Counted from the stretch's first letter, positions 11,248-28,699 are shown. The stretch: 64,000 nucleotides of DNA from Gossypium raimondii (GCF_025698545.1 NC_068576.1:55712094-55776093); one strand, 5' to 3'. Notes: generated by a model from the sequence alone, not told the origin. Numbers and translations are program-made.

Positions 11248-12478
11248 TTAGCATGTTAAACTCCTGGAGCATCGTAAAATACCGGATTCACTTGTCAATT
11301 CTTTAACAGACCCGGCAATTTCAACCTTAAAATATTGTTCCTGGTCATAATTAGGTTTCGCCCCACCTACACCTGTTTGCTTACTAAAAGATGCTCCATT
11401 TTTGAAAGCATCCCCAATTGAATAAAATTTCCATAAACCTTTCTCCCCTTTTCTCCACGTTACCTCTTTGTTTCCAGCATCATTCGGAGCGACGAAAAAA
11501 TTTGCTTCACTCTTGATGCTGGGGCTCATGCTACCACCAATGGCGTATTGTTCCCACCCTTGGTAGAAATTGTTTGCTACATGTGCATATCCATGGCGGA
11601 CTCTGTAATGTAATTTAATATATAACAATTTTAGATAATTCATGTAAATATGCATTAAAAAAACATGAAGCTCATCGATCCATCATCATTATTTACCTTG
11701 GCATTCTTTGGTTGTAGTTAGGTCCGAAATGGTTGAAAATAACGGTGACCTTCATGTTTTTGTCTCTCAAATGACCATCATCGTGTCCGAGGAGCATAAC
11801 TTTGTCTTGGTTCCTGAACCAGTTGTTCGAGACGGTGACGTCGGTGGAACCGCGAGTGACATCTAGGAGGCCATCTTGGCACTCATACAACGTATTATGA
11901 TCGATCCACACTTTTCTTGCGGTGACCAATCTTATAGCATCTCCATCCATTTGGCCTAAAGGGATCACCTTCGCATTTGGACCCATGACAGTGCTAGGTG
12001 GTTGGGACTTGCAGTGGTGGATGCGAAGCCCGTGGATGATTATATCAGTCGCTTGGTACACCAACAGGCACCCAGCGCCTGTTATGTGGACGTCGACGCC
12101 ACGACCGTCGATGGCTGTGAAGCTACTTAAGAGAAGTGGCCTTTGGAGCGCAATGCTCATGCTATTTTTGAATGTGATCCATACTTTGCTTTTGATCATT
12201 GTGGCTCCGTAACGAAGGGTTCCCAGTTTAGGACTCAAAGGGTCATCAAAAGGATCAGTGACCTTGTACTTCACGATATCTTTGCCAATATTGTTGATCA
12301 TTTTGCCAGCAAAACCGACGGAGCATTTGGCCAAATGTTGTCGCTGACTCCGCCAAAGAGGGTTCCCTCTCCAGCATTTATCGATCACATTCATCATAGC
12401 CAAACTCGAACTAAAACTTTCCATTAGAATGGACATGAATAGGGCCAATGCGAAGCACCATGATAATATTGTAGCCAT
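11248..12478 (-). CDS. Pectate lyase (PL1 family), tandem copy 3
   Basis: Exons on the minus strand: 12478-11697 and 11602-11248, with a GT-AG intron at the same place and phase as copy 1; 378 residues. The start is the ATG at 12478, opening with MATILSWCFALALF, a signal peptide. The family motifs FTAIDGRG, DGDAIRL, VWIDHNTL, DGLLDVTRGST, MLLGHDD, QRMPR and VRHGYAHVANN are all present, so it looks catalytically complete. One notable change from copy 1 is Tyr for Cys in GPNxNQRMPR next to the catalytic arginine region, which could remove a disulfide. A TATAAAT box lies near 12552-12546. Secreted pectin-degrading role by family; tissue unknown. Confidence 0.9.
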
Positions 12479-12719
12479 TGTTCAACTCTTTTTTCTTTGA
12501 TTTCTTATTTTGGAAGATGGGGGAATATAGAGAGGTTATTGGTAGATTTATACAGAAAAAAATTACCAAATTTTAAGAGTTGAAAATTTGTTAAGTACGG
12601 TTATGGAGTAGTGGTAGAGGGAACTATAATAAGGGTTTCATAAACTTCGTTGGGAACCAACTTCATTTTTGTTGAGACAAAAAACTGTTGGTATGTTTTT
12701 TTTCGGTGTATTAATGAGA

Positions 12720-13165
12720 TACTTATACTCGTAAGCTATTCGAGTTCGATTAATTTTATTTTTGAATTCGATTTAATAATTATCGAGCCGTGTTCGAGCT
12801 CGAATAGCTTCAGCTATTAATCGAGTTGAATTCGAGCTTTGTAATACTAAACTCAAATGGTTTGCAAGCTTTTCATTTGATATATATTAATAAATTGTAT
12901 TATTGCTCTTAATATATATTATTATCTTTAAACTGAATTATCGAGATAACCTCAAATTTGAATACATATAAACATAATTAAGCTCGAATTGGAGCTTAAC
13001 TATGAAAATTGATGAGCTAAAGTATTAAATTTGATAAACAACTTAATCAAACTTGAGTTCAAACTTAAAATAAATATTTAATCTAAATGCGAGTTAAATA
13101 TCAAATACCCAATTTCAGATTAATCTTAAACTTCAACTTATCAATATTCAATTTCGACTTTATTA
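12720..13165 (-). repeat. Dispersed repeat rich in CGAGCT/CTCGA motifs, copy A
   Basis: AT-rich sequence studded with TCGAGTT, GAGCTCGAA and AATTCGAGCTT. The reverse complement of 48985-49325 carries the same ordered motifs, so the two are copies of one dispersed family in opposite orientation. There is no coding potential; the class of element is not known. Confidence 0.6.
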
Positions 13166-15000
13166 GATTACACCCTACTTACAAAGGAAAAGAAGGCAAC
13201 GCTGGAGGTTATTTTGTTACTAAAAATAAAAATATATGTAGCCATGTTTGACATTTAATTTCGTACTTAAAAGTTAAAAAATACGTTTTTTAATTTTTAA
13301 TATAATAGTAGATACCATTAAATTTCCATTCTATAAAAATGTTTTACTTTTAATAAATTTCGACGGAAAATAATAATTACTAATAACATCAACAATTTTA
13401 TTAGACTTTTGAAGTTCAATAATAATAATAATAATAATCTTTAACATTTTAGGTATAAAGATTAAATCTCAAGCTTAATTATTGTATAGAACTTAACACT
13501 ATATTTTAATCTAAAATTAATAAATAAGTCTTAATAATTATATAATAAATATATTAGCTTAAGATGGATTTGTTCATAACCCTAGAAAGATTTGATCCAA
13601 AACTGAAAAATATTCAAATTTAAGGCAAAAGAGTAATTAATTATAAATATTTATGACTTATAAATCTTCAAAATTATTTGAATTTTTTAAGCACACATAA
13701 CCAATTCAGTTTAAATTGAAATAATTTAAACTCAAAAACTCAAATTTAAAATGATCTAAGTCGAAGAAAGTTCAAGCCTAAAATTATTCAAAATATGGAA
13801 ATATCCAATTTCTAGTTAATCCTAATCTGAAAATATCTAAGCCTAAATTGATTTGAGATTAAGGTAATCCAAATTTAAAATTATTCAAATTTGAAAATTG
13901 TCAGAAAAACTCACCCAAACCCGTTATTTTACCCTTTTTCTATTACATTTTCTAGTTGAATTAATGTCACTTGATTTAATGTTTGTTTCAATCACTTTAG
14001 AATGGTTTTGGGCTGAGAGGAGAATGACCTGCAAAATAAAAAGGGCCATTAAGAGTGTCAGAGCTTGTGTTTTGGGATGCTCTTAGATACTTAAGTTAGA
14101 AGAGAGAAAGTGAATAGCTTTTTTGTCGAAACAAAAGTAAGGATTTTAGATATATTTCGCACATTCACATTTTCATATTGTGCTAATTTATTTTTATGTT
14201 GTTTTCATTTTTTTCCAAGGATTTGAAATTTTTTAAATCTATTTAAAATGATTACATATTACTAATTAGTTTTAAAAATATATTTGATACTGTTTGTCAA
14301 TGGAGTTTTTAAACTGTATAAATAATGTTAAGGAATGACAAATGTCTATAGAGGTATAGTAAAATAATAATAATAAAGTACATTTGTGAAATAAAATATA
14401 TATATATATATTTTCAATGTTTATGTAAAATTTAGTAAATTCATATTTATTTCATAATTATATTATTTTTACACCAGTTTGTATTTTAATTATTCGTGCA
14501 ATGAAGTTATTAAACTTTAGTTAAGTTGGTAATCAGTACCAGCTGGAAACACTGACTAATTTTGTGGTCGTACATATACGTTTGCTACTTTGTCAAATGA
14601 ATTTCTAGAAGATCGGTGATTATTAAGAAATTTTACTAATGTATTTTATATTAATTCAAAATTTTAATCAATAAAATATCTAATTACTTATTGAAAAATA
14701 GAAATTTTTCCCTAAATTTATATTTAGTTCTTTTTAATTTATAAAATTTAAATTAATAAAAATAAAATTACACTTTAATTCTCTTAAAAATAATAATAAT
14801 TTAATTTAATCTTTTAAAATTATAGCAATAGAGATATTAAAAGGGTGAAATTATATTTTATTATTAAATTCCCTCTCAATAATTTACCAATAAATATTTT
14901 AAAAATATACCCAAAAACCACTCTAAAAAATTATTCAAAAGTTTTAATACTTAAAAGATTTTAATTATTGAAATTAAAAATTCAAGGTTTTCGAGTGTTA
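13166..15000. other. AT-rich intergenic stretch, no gene seen
   Basis: Short chance open frames only. Contains an (AAT)n run at about 13418-13438 and a TA run near 14396-14411. No recognised element. Confidence 0.6.
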
Positions 15001-15095
15001 ATAATCTCTACTTCTGGTTATACATAATGGTTATGTCCATTGACTTGACCGACTGCTTTCGTTGACTATGTAAGTCAATAATCAAACAAGCTCGC
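15001..15095. promoter_or_regulatory. W-box cluster segment, copy 1 (orphan)
   Basis: Four TTGAC[C/T] W-box cores, the WRKY-factor binding motif, lie within 39 bases: TTGACT at 15040, TTGACC at 15045, TTGACT at 15062, and reversed AGTCAA at 15073. The segment is a diverged direct copy of 16685-16780, which lies about 1.1 kb before a chitinase gene. Here no gene follows. Confidence 0.5.
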
Positions 15096-16684
15096 TTAAA
15101 CATAAGAGTATGATATAGGAAGAGGGTGGAGAAATTTGGAGCATTTAATTTAATTGATTAAAATTTTGCTAAGTTGGAGCCTCATTCTTGTAAAAGTTAA
15201 ATGTACAATAATAATAAAATCGATATATATATATGGATTTCGTTCCATTATTTTCCATTAATTACCGGATTCGGAGCTCTTCTCAACACAAATATTCTAA
15301 GTTTAATATATTGATATGGGTATCAAATTACATTTTACTTTTTTATTTAAAAATAGATAAATTGATCTCTGTACACGCTAAATTAAAAATAAATCAGTCT
15401 TTTTGTAAAAAAAATATCTATTTGTGCTATTATAAAGTTGGCATAGGTGACGGAATAACCAAACAAGATAGCATGACATACTACATGGTAGAAATTGATG
15501 AAAATTTTAAGGAATAACTAGTTTGCTCTTTGATCTAACATGAAAAGACTAATTTATCTATTTTTAATAAAAGAACAAAATACAATTTAACTTTTAATAC
15601 ACAGACTTCTATCGATATGTTTCTTTTAAAGCATGAAAAGAAAACTAAAAATTGAATTTTATTATATTAAAATTATTGAGCATTTCTACGAATGAATAGA
15701 GAGCTTGGATGGAAGTGATTTTGATAATGAATTAAAGAAGGAAACAAATAATTGAGCATGAACGAGTTACCTTTGGTGTTATGTTGTTTGGTACTCATTT
15801 AGTTTTAAATAAGAAGTTTTGCTTAATAATGCGGGTTCCACAAAAGAAGACACAAAAAGCTTTCGTCTCTTTAATTTTTTTTAATTTTATTTTGTCCTTC
15901 ATCACAATTTTTTACTTTATTTATTACTTTGTTACATTCCTAAACCCTAAATTTTAAATTGTTTGATAGCAGTTGATGTGACCATAACAACAATAGTTTC
16001 AGAATTTTCCTCCAATATTTCATCGTATATGTGATACACAACTAAACCTAAAATGTAATATCAATTGAATCACCGGCCGTTACAAATGTTTAACGTTGAC
16101 GTTTGTTTATAGTCATTGCAAAACGGACTTTTATAGAGGATTTTCCTCCGGTACTTCATTGTAATGGTGATCGCAAATAACTTGTATTTATAGTCATCGC
16201 AAAACAGACTTTTATAGAGAATTTTGTAATTATTTAAGCAATTTTGGTTAGAGAATTTTCCCCAACATTTTCAAATGTTTAACCTTGAATTTTGTTTATA
16301 ATCATGGCAAAATAAACCTTTACAGAGAATGTGAAAGGCCATTTTGTATCGGCCGGAGATATTTCAACCCTAGGGATGAAAACTCATTGACCAATGTTAC
16401 TGTTGCAATAGTTTTCACTTCAACCAATTTAAATTTTAATTTATCGATCAACCTAATTCATATGTGTATTATTTATATTTAAAATAACAATTCTACTTAT
16501 AATTATAATCTTTAAGAAAAACCTTAAAAAGGTAAGAGGCTAACTTAGTACTTATCCATCTAAATATCATTGTTAGTGGGGTGTAAAGATAATTTTTTGG
16601 GGGAAAATGTTACACATTCTGGTAAAAATCGATATAACTTAAATCTTTTATAGTTCTCCTCAAATAATTTAAAATTTTATTATT
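15096..16684. other. Intergenic, includes a relic of a chitinase-cluster 3' flank
   Basis: AT-rich with no gene. Positions ~15745-15825 resemble the 3' flank of chitinase copy 1 (18855-18945), sharing GAGCATGAAC-like and TTTGGTGTTA.TGTTGTTT segments. Several ~40-bp pieces around 16080-16330 (GTTTATAGTCATxGCAAAA) are repeated locally three times. Confidence 0.5.
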
Positions 16685-16780
16685 AAATAATCTCCACCTC
16701 TACATTTTCGTATTGGCCATTGACTTAGACCATCTAATTTTGTTGACTCTGTAAGTCAATAATCATGAAAGTTGAATGAA
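16685..16780. promoter_or_regulatory. W-box cluster segment, copy 2, upstream of chitinase copy 1
   Basis: TTGACT at 16720, TTGACT at 16743 and reversed AGTCAA at 16754 lie close together, about 1.1 kb before the chitinase ATG. W-boxes are typical of pathogen-induced genes. Function here is inferred only from motif density and the duplicated context. Confidence 0.4.
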
Positions 16781-21321
<4,541 letters not shown>

Positions 21322-22370
21322 GCAAAGTCTTGCTACTTCTCGTTCTCTCTTAAGGACACTGCCTTAACGCGGTCTTCTTTAACAGGATAATAATTTTGAG
21401 AGAGAATTATATTTCAATATTTTCCCTTATGTATTGATTATCCTTCACATATAGAATTTAAGAAATAAATAAGTGTAAACTATTAAGATAATTTAACCAA
21501 AAATATAGTGACCAATTGTATGATTTAACCAAAAATTTTCGTTTGAAATGATAATTTAATGTGCCACACCAGTTTACCGTTACACCATTAATAACAATTC
21601 ACACTCAATGACTACGATGTTACAATACGATAATGTAAGTGACTAAAACATAACATTAAATCTATGTTAACTAAAATATAACATAACACCGTTTGGAGAA
21701 AAAAATATGCACCTAAAATAGGTTTGAACAAAAAAATTAGGCCCATTTAAAATATGGGTCCAGTTTAGATTTGAACACTTAATGCCCGAGCCAAGCTTGA
21801 CTCGTTTTTTAATTTTATAATATATTATATTATATTATTTTTTATAAATTATATAATTCATAATAAAAAAAATAAATCTATAGTTATATATAATACTATA
21901 TAATGTAAACATTAAAAAGGTTAAATTATCTATATATAAATTTATAATAAATGGAAAAATATCATTATTCAATTTAAATTAAAAATAATATAATATATTA
22001 GAAAATGATTGAACCTAAAATGGGTTTGGGTAGCCATTTATAAATATGATCGAATGACAAAAATTTAAGTTCATATTTCAAGTCAAATTGAGATTGTGTA
22101 ATTATAATATGTTAATATTATGCTTAAGTCGACTTGTACACATCTATTTTAACATAAGGGATTATTAAAATTTTTATATTAAATATGATAAAAGAATACT
22201 TATAAAATAATGATGGATATACTTAAATTAAAGTAAATATGACACTGTTAGAATTTTATATGTTAAAATTTTGGGTTCAACTCATGTTAAATTTATATAT
22301 CCACAAAAGGGTAAGTGTTTTGTTTGTGTAAGTTTCAAATATATAATAATATATATACACATATATTATT
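21322..22370. other. Intergenic AT-rich stretch between chitinase copy 2 and the MULE
   Basis: Begins with a chitinase 3' flank similar to that of copy 1 (GAGCAAAGTC, then a GGTCTTCT segment). The rest is AT-rich. No gene is seen. Confidence 0.55.
21690..22140 (+). repeat. Dispersed repeat with 'GGCCCATTT...ATGGGTCC / CCCGAGCC' motifs, copy A
   Basis: Contains an AGGCCCATTT block, a CCCGAGCCAAGCTTG block, then a long AT-rich core with ATATTATATTATA, ending in a CAAGTCAAATTGAG block. The same order appears at 55905-56585. Both look like decayed non-coding copies of one element; similarity is partial. Confidence 0.4.
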
Positions 22371-22436
22371 ATATTAAGCGTTTTAATTAAAATAATATTA
22401 AAAAACCAAAATGGTATCTTTCAAAATTATGTGTAC
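22371..22436 (+). repeat. Candidate left terminal inverted repeat of the MULE
   Basis: Matches the reverse complement of 31306-31370 with a few one-base gaps. Just inside it begins a 35-base direct repeat: 22438-22472 is nearly the same as 22827-22861. Confidence 0.5.
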
Positions 22437-23053
22437 ATGGAATTTGTGAATAGAACCATTAAGTTGGAATTTATGAGATAAATTAGGAATTAGTTTATAT
22501 GTTCTAATTTTTAAGAGTTTATGTTTTTAAATTTTATTTTATGTTTTTGTAAATATTATAAATGAAAATTTTTTGAATCCTCTATGCAAAAAAAAATTAT
22601 ATTTTTGACAATAATTAAGTTGGCATGTTATTATATATATTATATTTTAAATCAATACATTTTACTTATTATCATTTTAAAATAATAATAATAATATTCG
22701 TATTTATTATGTTGAGATAGTTTATGTTATGTTTTTGTTATATTTTTCATTGGCATGTCGTTTTTATTATTTTAATATAAATTTTTGTTTTTTATGTAGG
22801 AAAAATCTAAGATTAATCCATTGAGATGGAATTTGTGAATGGGACCATTAAGTTGGAATTTGAGTTCCAATTTTTAAGATATATTTATTGTGTTAATGTA
22901 GTATAGCAAAAAATATGATGTGGACAAAACTATTTGGTTTTTTTTTTGTAATTAAAAGCAATATATAAAATTTAGGTATTTTGATAAATATTTAAAATGT
23001 ATCAAACTTTGAAATTAATAACTGAAATTTGTTTTGGAATTGCAGGTATTGCA

Positions 23054-25035
23054 ATGGGTTCATTGATTAAGAACGATGGTCACATATCAAACACAGTTAA
23101 TAATATGGTAATATATTGTTATTTGTTAATCACGGGTTCCCTTAAAAAAAGTTCTACGTCATTTACAGAAATAAATTATGTTATTATAACTATTTTCTGT
23201 AATTTAATTGTGTCAGGGCCCGTACCGCGTATTAAGGGGTCGGGTGAATGGTATAGGATATTCCCCGGATGAACGACTGATGTCGTACTTGGAGTTAGCT
23301 AGATTCGGGTGATCCAAACGTTTGATTTGCGGTACAATTTAATATCCGAATTGGTCGAGCGTTGGCGCCCGAAAACCCACACTTTTCATTTGCCGTGTGG
23401 GGAGTGCACTGTCACTCTAGAGGATATTACATTATAACTTAGGCTCCCAATCGACGGGAGTGCCGTAACATGCGTAAGTACGATAGCTGAGCCGACTATC
23501 CTTTGTTATAGCCTACTAGGAATCTCGCCCAACGATGCTGAGTCCAATTTTACGGGTTTAAAATTTTCATGGCTGAAAAGCCAATTTTGAATATTTATCA
23601 ATTAATGCCACTGAGCATGAGGTGATGTGTGTAACTCGAGCGTACATTATGCATATTATAAGGGATGTACTGATGCCGGATGGAAACAACAACAAGGTTC
23701 ATTTGATGTATTTACCCCTATTAACTGATTTGCAGAATGTTCGCTCGTATAGTTGGGGTTTTGCAGTGCTGGCTATGTTGTATCGTGAGCTTTGTTGGGC
23801 GACAAAGCCTGATGCCTTTTATTGCTACAATCATGGGCTCTTTATCAGATGCCATTCTTGGCATCGGTTAGGCACCAAGCATACATATTTCCACTAGTGA
23901 ACAAGTGATAAAATTTAACTTGTTATATCAATTAATTGACATTTTTTTTTCTAACGATACTATCTAACGATACTATTCTAACATGTAATTTGTTTTCATA
24001 GATGGAGTTTTTATCCGGGTATTGGGAGGTCGTACACTGTCCCGATATATCGTTTGATGATTGAACAACATGTCGGGGAAGGGGTATGCTATTTCAATAT
24101 TCGTGACATGTAATTACTTTGTATATCTTACTCGAACCGTGATAAATTTTAACCATTTTATTAATCGTGCAGTTTATCTAGATGCCGTATCGGATACCAT
24201 AAATTGCAACTGTTATACCATCGTCTGGCCACATTCATTATCACATGTGGTGCATTAACACACAAATTATCAATTTTCAGACGGTCGAATGGTACCACGG
24301 AGATCGAGTGCTCTGACAGTTTGGTTGCATCCAGTATATCCCAGCTCCGCCAATGCAGTTGGGGAAGATTCACGGGATTAACAAGAGAGGAAAACAATGA
24401 AATAATTGGGGGGTTGTGCACCAAAAATATATTGCAGTGTGAGATAATCGGATGGTGCAAAGACCTCAAATAGATATTTCTTCCGATTTGCAACCATCGT
24501 TAACGTACATACAATGGTACTCTAGTAATGGAAACCATATTTACTTGGTGAGCAGTCGACTATAGTCCCCCCGCACATGTATCGACTTAGGGTATACGAG
24601 CCAGTGCCCGATATAAAGGCCGAGCCAGAGTCAGAACATCAGCCAGAGTTCGAGCCCGAGCGGTTGTATACACATTCCGTTAATAGTTTTTATCATCCAG
24701 AGTTGTGGGTTAATGACTATTTCCCTGGCTCGTCAGGACACGGATATCATTCCAGGTTTGATATCTTTATTCTAATATAATTGCAGTACAGCACTCCTCC
24801 CAGCCCATATCCACCATATTGCTCCACTCTTCCTGGGTCGTATCCACCGCAGTACAGCACTCCTCCCGGCTCTAGCTCATCGATGGCTTTCGGGGCATAT
24901 AAATTTTCCTCCATGTTTCGCACACCCTCACCTGAGGCTGAAGAGGATGTTGGTCGCCGCGATCACCCACAACATGAACGTCGACCATCGCAGGAATATA
25001 CCCCTAGGACCACATCATCAAACCATCAATTTTAA
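23054..25035 (+). pseudogene. Plant mobile domain (PMD/MAIN-like) pseudogene
   Basis: Remnant of a PMD gene, often labelled 'serine/threonine phosphatase 7 long form-like' or MAIN-like in plant genomes and known to be captured by transposons. The first exon starts MGSLIKNDGHISNTV at 23054. After an intron come pieces recognisable as PMD blocks: YRVLRGRVNGIGYSPDERL near 23225, [17 protein letters not shown] near 23370, LLGISPNDAESNFTGLKFSW near 23515, MMCVTRAYIMHII from 23622, YPGIGRSYTVPIYRLMIEQH near 24015. An acidic then Pro/Ser/Tyr-rich tail runs from 24577 to TAA at 25035. Frame changes and stops occur between blocks, for example after the LARFG block near 23310. No function is expected. 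Exact exon limits are uncertain. Confidence 0.75.
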
Positions 25036-25317
25036 GGGTTTCTTGTAATTTAAATATTACAAAGTTTGTACTTTTTTATTCTAATGAAATATAAATAATA
25101 ACAAAATAATCATTGTATTTATTTAATTAGACTAATTTCAACATTAAAACTTGGAACAAACTTTGTGGTCATAAATTAGATTAATTGCAACATTACAACA
25201 TTAAAACTTGGAATAAACTTTGTAATAAAAATTGTGTAATATAAATTAAATGCATTACAATATTAAAAATTGGAACAAACTTTGTAATGTAAATTAGATA
25301 CATTGGATTACATAAAC
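25036..25317. other. Convergent 3' gap between the PMD and transposase pseudogenes
   Basis: About 280 bp with three imperfect copies of a short phrase (ATTAAAACTTGGAACAAACTT-like) near 25143-25270, giving a small local tandem repeat. No gene. Confidence 0.5.
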
Positions 25318-27804
25318 TCAATTCCTACCCGATCGTGACGATTGTCCAATATGGTAGTTTCGTTGTGGGCATTTACTCTAATTATGACCAGCTAATTTGC
25401 ATAATCCACAACGCTTACCGTCAGATTTCTCACTAGTGTTCATTTCATTATGGCTAGATGATTGCGGACGACCTTTCAGATTCCTACGCAACCCTTTGTC
25501 TGAGATAAGCTCGAAAATCGTCGGAAGCACCTCCCATGTTGACAGGTCAGGCAGGACGGGGAACTCATTCTCCCAGACACACAACGTGCGCTTGAGGGTG
25601 TACACATCATTGACAAATTGTTCAACATTGAGCGAGACTTTAGCACATGCTGCCATGACATGCGTACATGGATAATAAAGTCATTGGAACCTCCTGCAAT
25701 CGCACCATCTGTTTCGGAGATCAACTCCATAGGACCTAGGAGGTATACCGGGTCGACGATTGATGGTCTTCGTAACTTGAAACGTTTCAAGGCATCGTGA
25801 ATATACTTCTACATTCAACAACCTCGCCATCTGACAGTTTATTTGCATCCCTGACATCTTCGACAAACACATGTCCAGCATCCATCTGGTTTACTTGTTG
25901 CTGATGACTTATTCTTGGCATCAAGGTAGCCAACCTATAGAATGTAGCCGAGAAGACAGATGAAATCGGAAGATGTTGTGTTTCCAACAACACATCGTTG
26001 ATCCCCTCCACCAAGTTTGTGGTCATTTGACCATAACGAAAACCTTCGTTAAAACTTTGAGCCCATGGCTTCATGGTACCCAACCATTGCCGGAAAGATG
26101 TGTTCGTTTGACCCTCCATGTCAATCTCAAGTCGAGTAATTCTTTGGCGGAAAATGTGTGGCTCTAGCTCGTGCGATGTATATGTATTAAGAAAATATAA
26201 GTTACAGTATTTACCTAAAACATTAAAACTTATATTGAAAAGATAAGGTTATCATTTACCCATTCTCACAACTTATATCTACTAGTCTGCATTCTTATAA
26301 TCTCGATGGAAGTTAGCAGTGATGTGCCGGATACAGTAAACGGATCTCCATGGCACACCAGAACGCCTAATGGCAGCAATTAATCATTTCTCTCTATCGG
26401 AGATGATGCAAATAACATACTTCCGTAGGTTGGTAAATAAGAATTCCCACGATTCCATGTTCTCTTTATCTACGATGAAAAATGCTATCGGGAGCACGTT
26501 CTTGTTACCGTCTTGAGTAACCGCAAGAAGTAGGATATGTGTATATTTTCTGTATAGTCAGGTCCCATCTACTAGCACAAATGGCTTGCAGTGACGTCCA
26601 GAACATCCGATGGAAAATTCTTTTTCCCGGTTGTAGTTGGTCATCCAGGCTGTAATAAGGTTGTGTCTATAACTCAATGACAGTCCCCGATACGTACTCT
26701 CGCATAGCGGCTATCCATCCCTGTAAATCATTATATGACGTATCAAAATCCCCGTACAATTGCTCCATTACCATCTATTTAGCTTTCCACGCCTTTCGGT
26801 ATGATACTCGATACTGGAATTGTGCCTGCATTTCCACAATCAGTACTGAAACTTTAGTGGTCAACATGTCCTTTACCATTGGCATGATATACGTACAGAT
26901 AGTTTTGGAATAAGTTTTCGATGATTTTCTATCATATGTGTTGATGTGCATGTGTAAGGCTCAATAAATTTTCGTATATCCCACATCTACGAATTTTTAA
27001 TAAATGCAGCTCGTACCCGCCAATTGCAGCCTTCCGCTGACTTCCAACACTCCTCAATATATAATGTCAAGTTAGACATTGTGACTTTATAGTCTACTGA
27101 TATATTCATGTTATACGCTTAATAACAAATACGCACTCTTCCTTACTTTCGAATCTCTGGCCTACAAACAACTCCTCAGGATCGGAATCTACGGCTAGCC
27201 AGTGAGCAGGTAGTATTCCAGGGTACTCTGAAAACTCAGCTACATGTGCCGCGTCGGGGTCTATGAGCGACATGTGTGGCCCATGATTATTGTGTATCAC
27301 AATACGTCGAATCTAGTTCCCTATTGAAAACGAGTTAACATTTTCATTGTCATTCACGCATTCGTCGTCAATATCATTGGGGACCTCGTCCACATCGGGA
27401 TCACTATCACTATCGACCTCTTGATCACAATGATCACTACCATCCTATCCATCATCACCAATCACATCAATATCGGGTGCAACATTAAGATCGATATTGA
27501 TCCCGTGTATAGTCAATTCACTATCAACGTATGATATTGGAGCCACCATACATAGTTCTTTAGCTCCATGTTCTTCATTAGATGCAGTGAGATCTTCAGT
27601 TGGCTTCACACCAACTAACTCAGCAAATAACTAAATTGGTGCATTTTCGTCACTCTAATTCCCACAATATAGAGCGATCATTGCCTCCACACCTTCATCG
27701 TCTACAAGTTTCATTTCGGTGAATTTGATGGGATTTGTCGAAACTGGAAACTTATAGAAAAGTTTCGAGATCCTTCTCTCACAACGTCTAATAATTTTTA
27801 CGCT

Positions 27805-27809
27805 AATCC
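27805..27809. repeat. Target-site duplication (left), AATCC
   Basis: Identical to 30547-30551 on the other side of the LTR. Five bases is the usual length for LTR retrotransposon integration. Confidence 0.85.
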
Positions 27810-28512
27810 TGTAACACCCCTTAACCCCAAACCGTCGCCGAAATAGAGTTACGAGGCATTACCGGACATATCAGATAATTTACAATAATTCTTAAATAAA
27901 TATTAAACACATTAAGATAAAATCATAAATTCATATAATATTTTAGTAATTGACTTCATTCATTTTTTTTTATTTCGGCAACATTTCTTCTTGTTTTTAC
28001 ATAAAACCCCCTGCAATTAAAAACCATTTCATTTTCAAATCACAACCAATTCAACCAATTCAATCAATTCATTTCACATTCTCGATTTCTATCCCAATTA
28101 CTTTCTAATCAACTTAATCAACATAATATCAATTTAAATTTAACAATATACTAAATTAAATAAATATAGATAAACTTCTTTCATTATAATTCATAAACTT
28201 ATAATACTAATATTTTCAACCGTTTATATTAAAACATAATAACCTTTATACACATCCTATGTACATGCCACATTACCAAAAGAAAATATACATCACCAAA
28301 ATGTTTCTTTGAGTCGGTCCGGCTTTGGATCTTTGGTTCAAGATTTGAATTCTACAACTGCATGACGGAAACAACCGTCATTGAGTATGCATATACTCGA
28401 TGGTATCACTATAATTCAATTTATAATTAAATACATTAAATCACACACATACTTTTTATTACAATTATCACTACTAATAAACAATTCAATCATTTAATAT
28501 TATCAATTAATT

Positions 28513-28533
28513 ATATATATATATATATATATA
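28513..28533. repeat. (AT)n microsatellite inside the solo LTR
   Basis: An uninterrupted TA run of about 21 bases. Confidence 0.85.
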
Positions 28534-28699
28534 AGCATCATTCTTATTTCTTTATTTCAAATTTCACCTTTCACATACATTATACTATATCATTCAAGAA
28601 GTAAACTTATTTCATTCACCCCTATTAACTTGACTCGGACTCGACGGATACACGGATTCCAACCAAACACACCAAGATATCGATGTCGATATATGATAA

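Noticed and set aside
15233-15517. 94-residue open frame before the chitinases
   Set aside because: AT-driven composition (Ile, Lys, Tyr, Asn), no motif, no paralogue; treated as chance.
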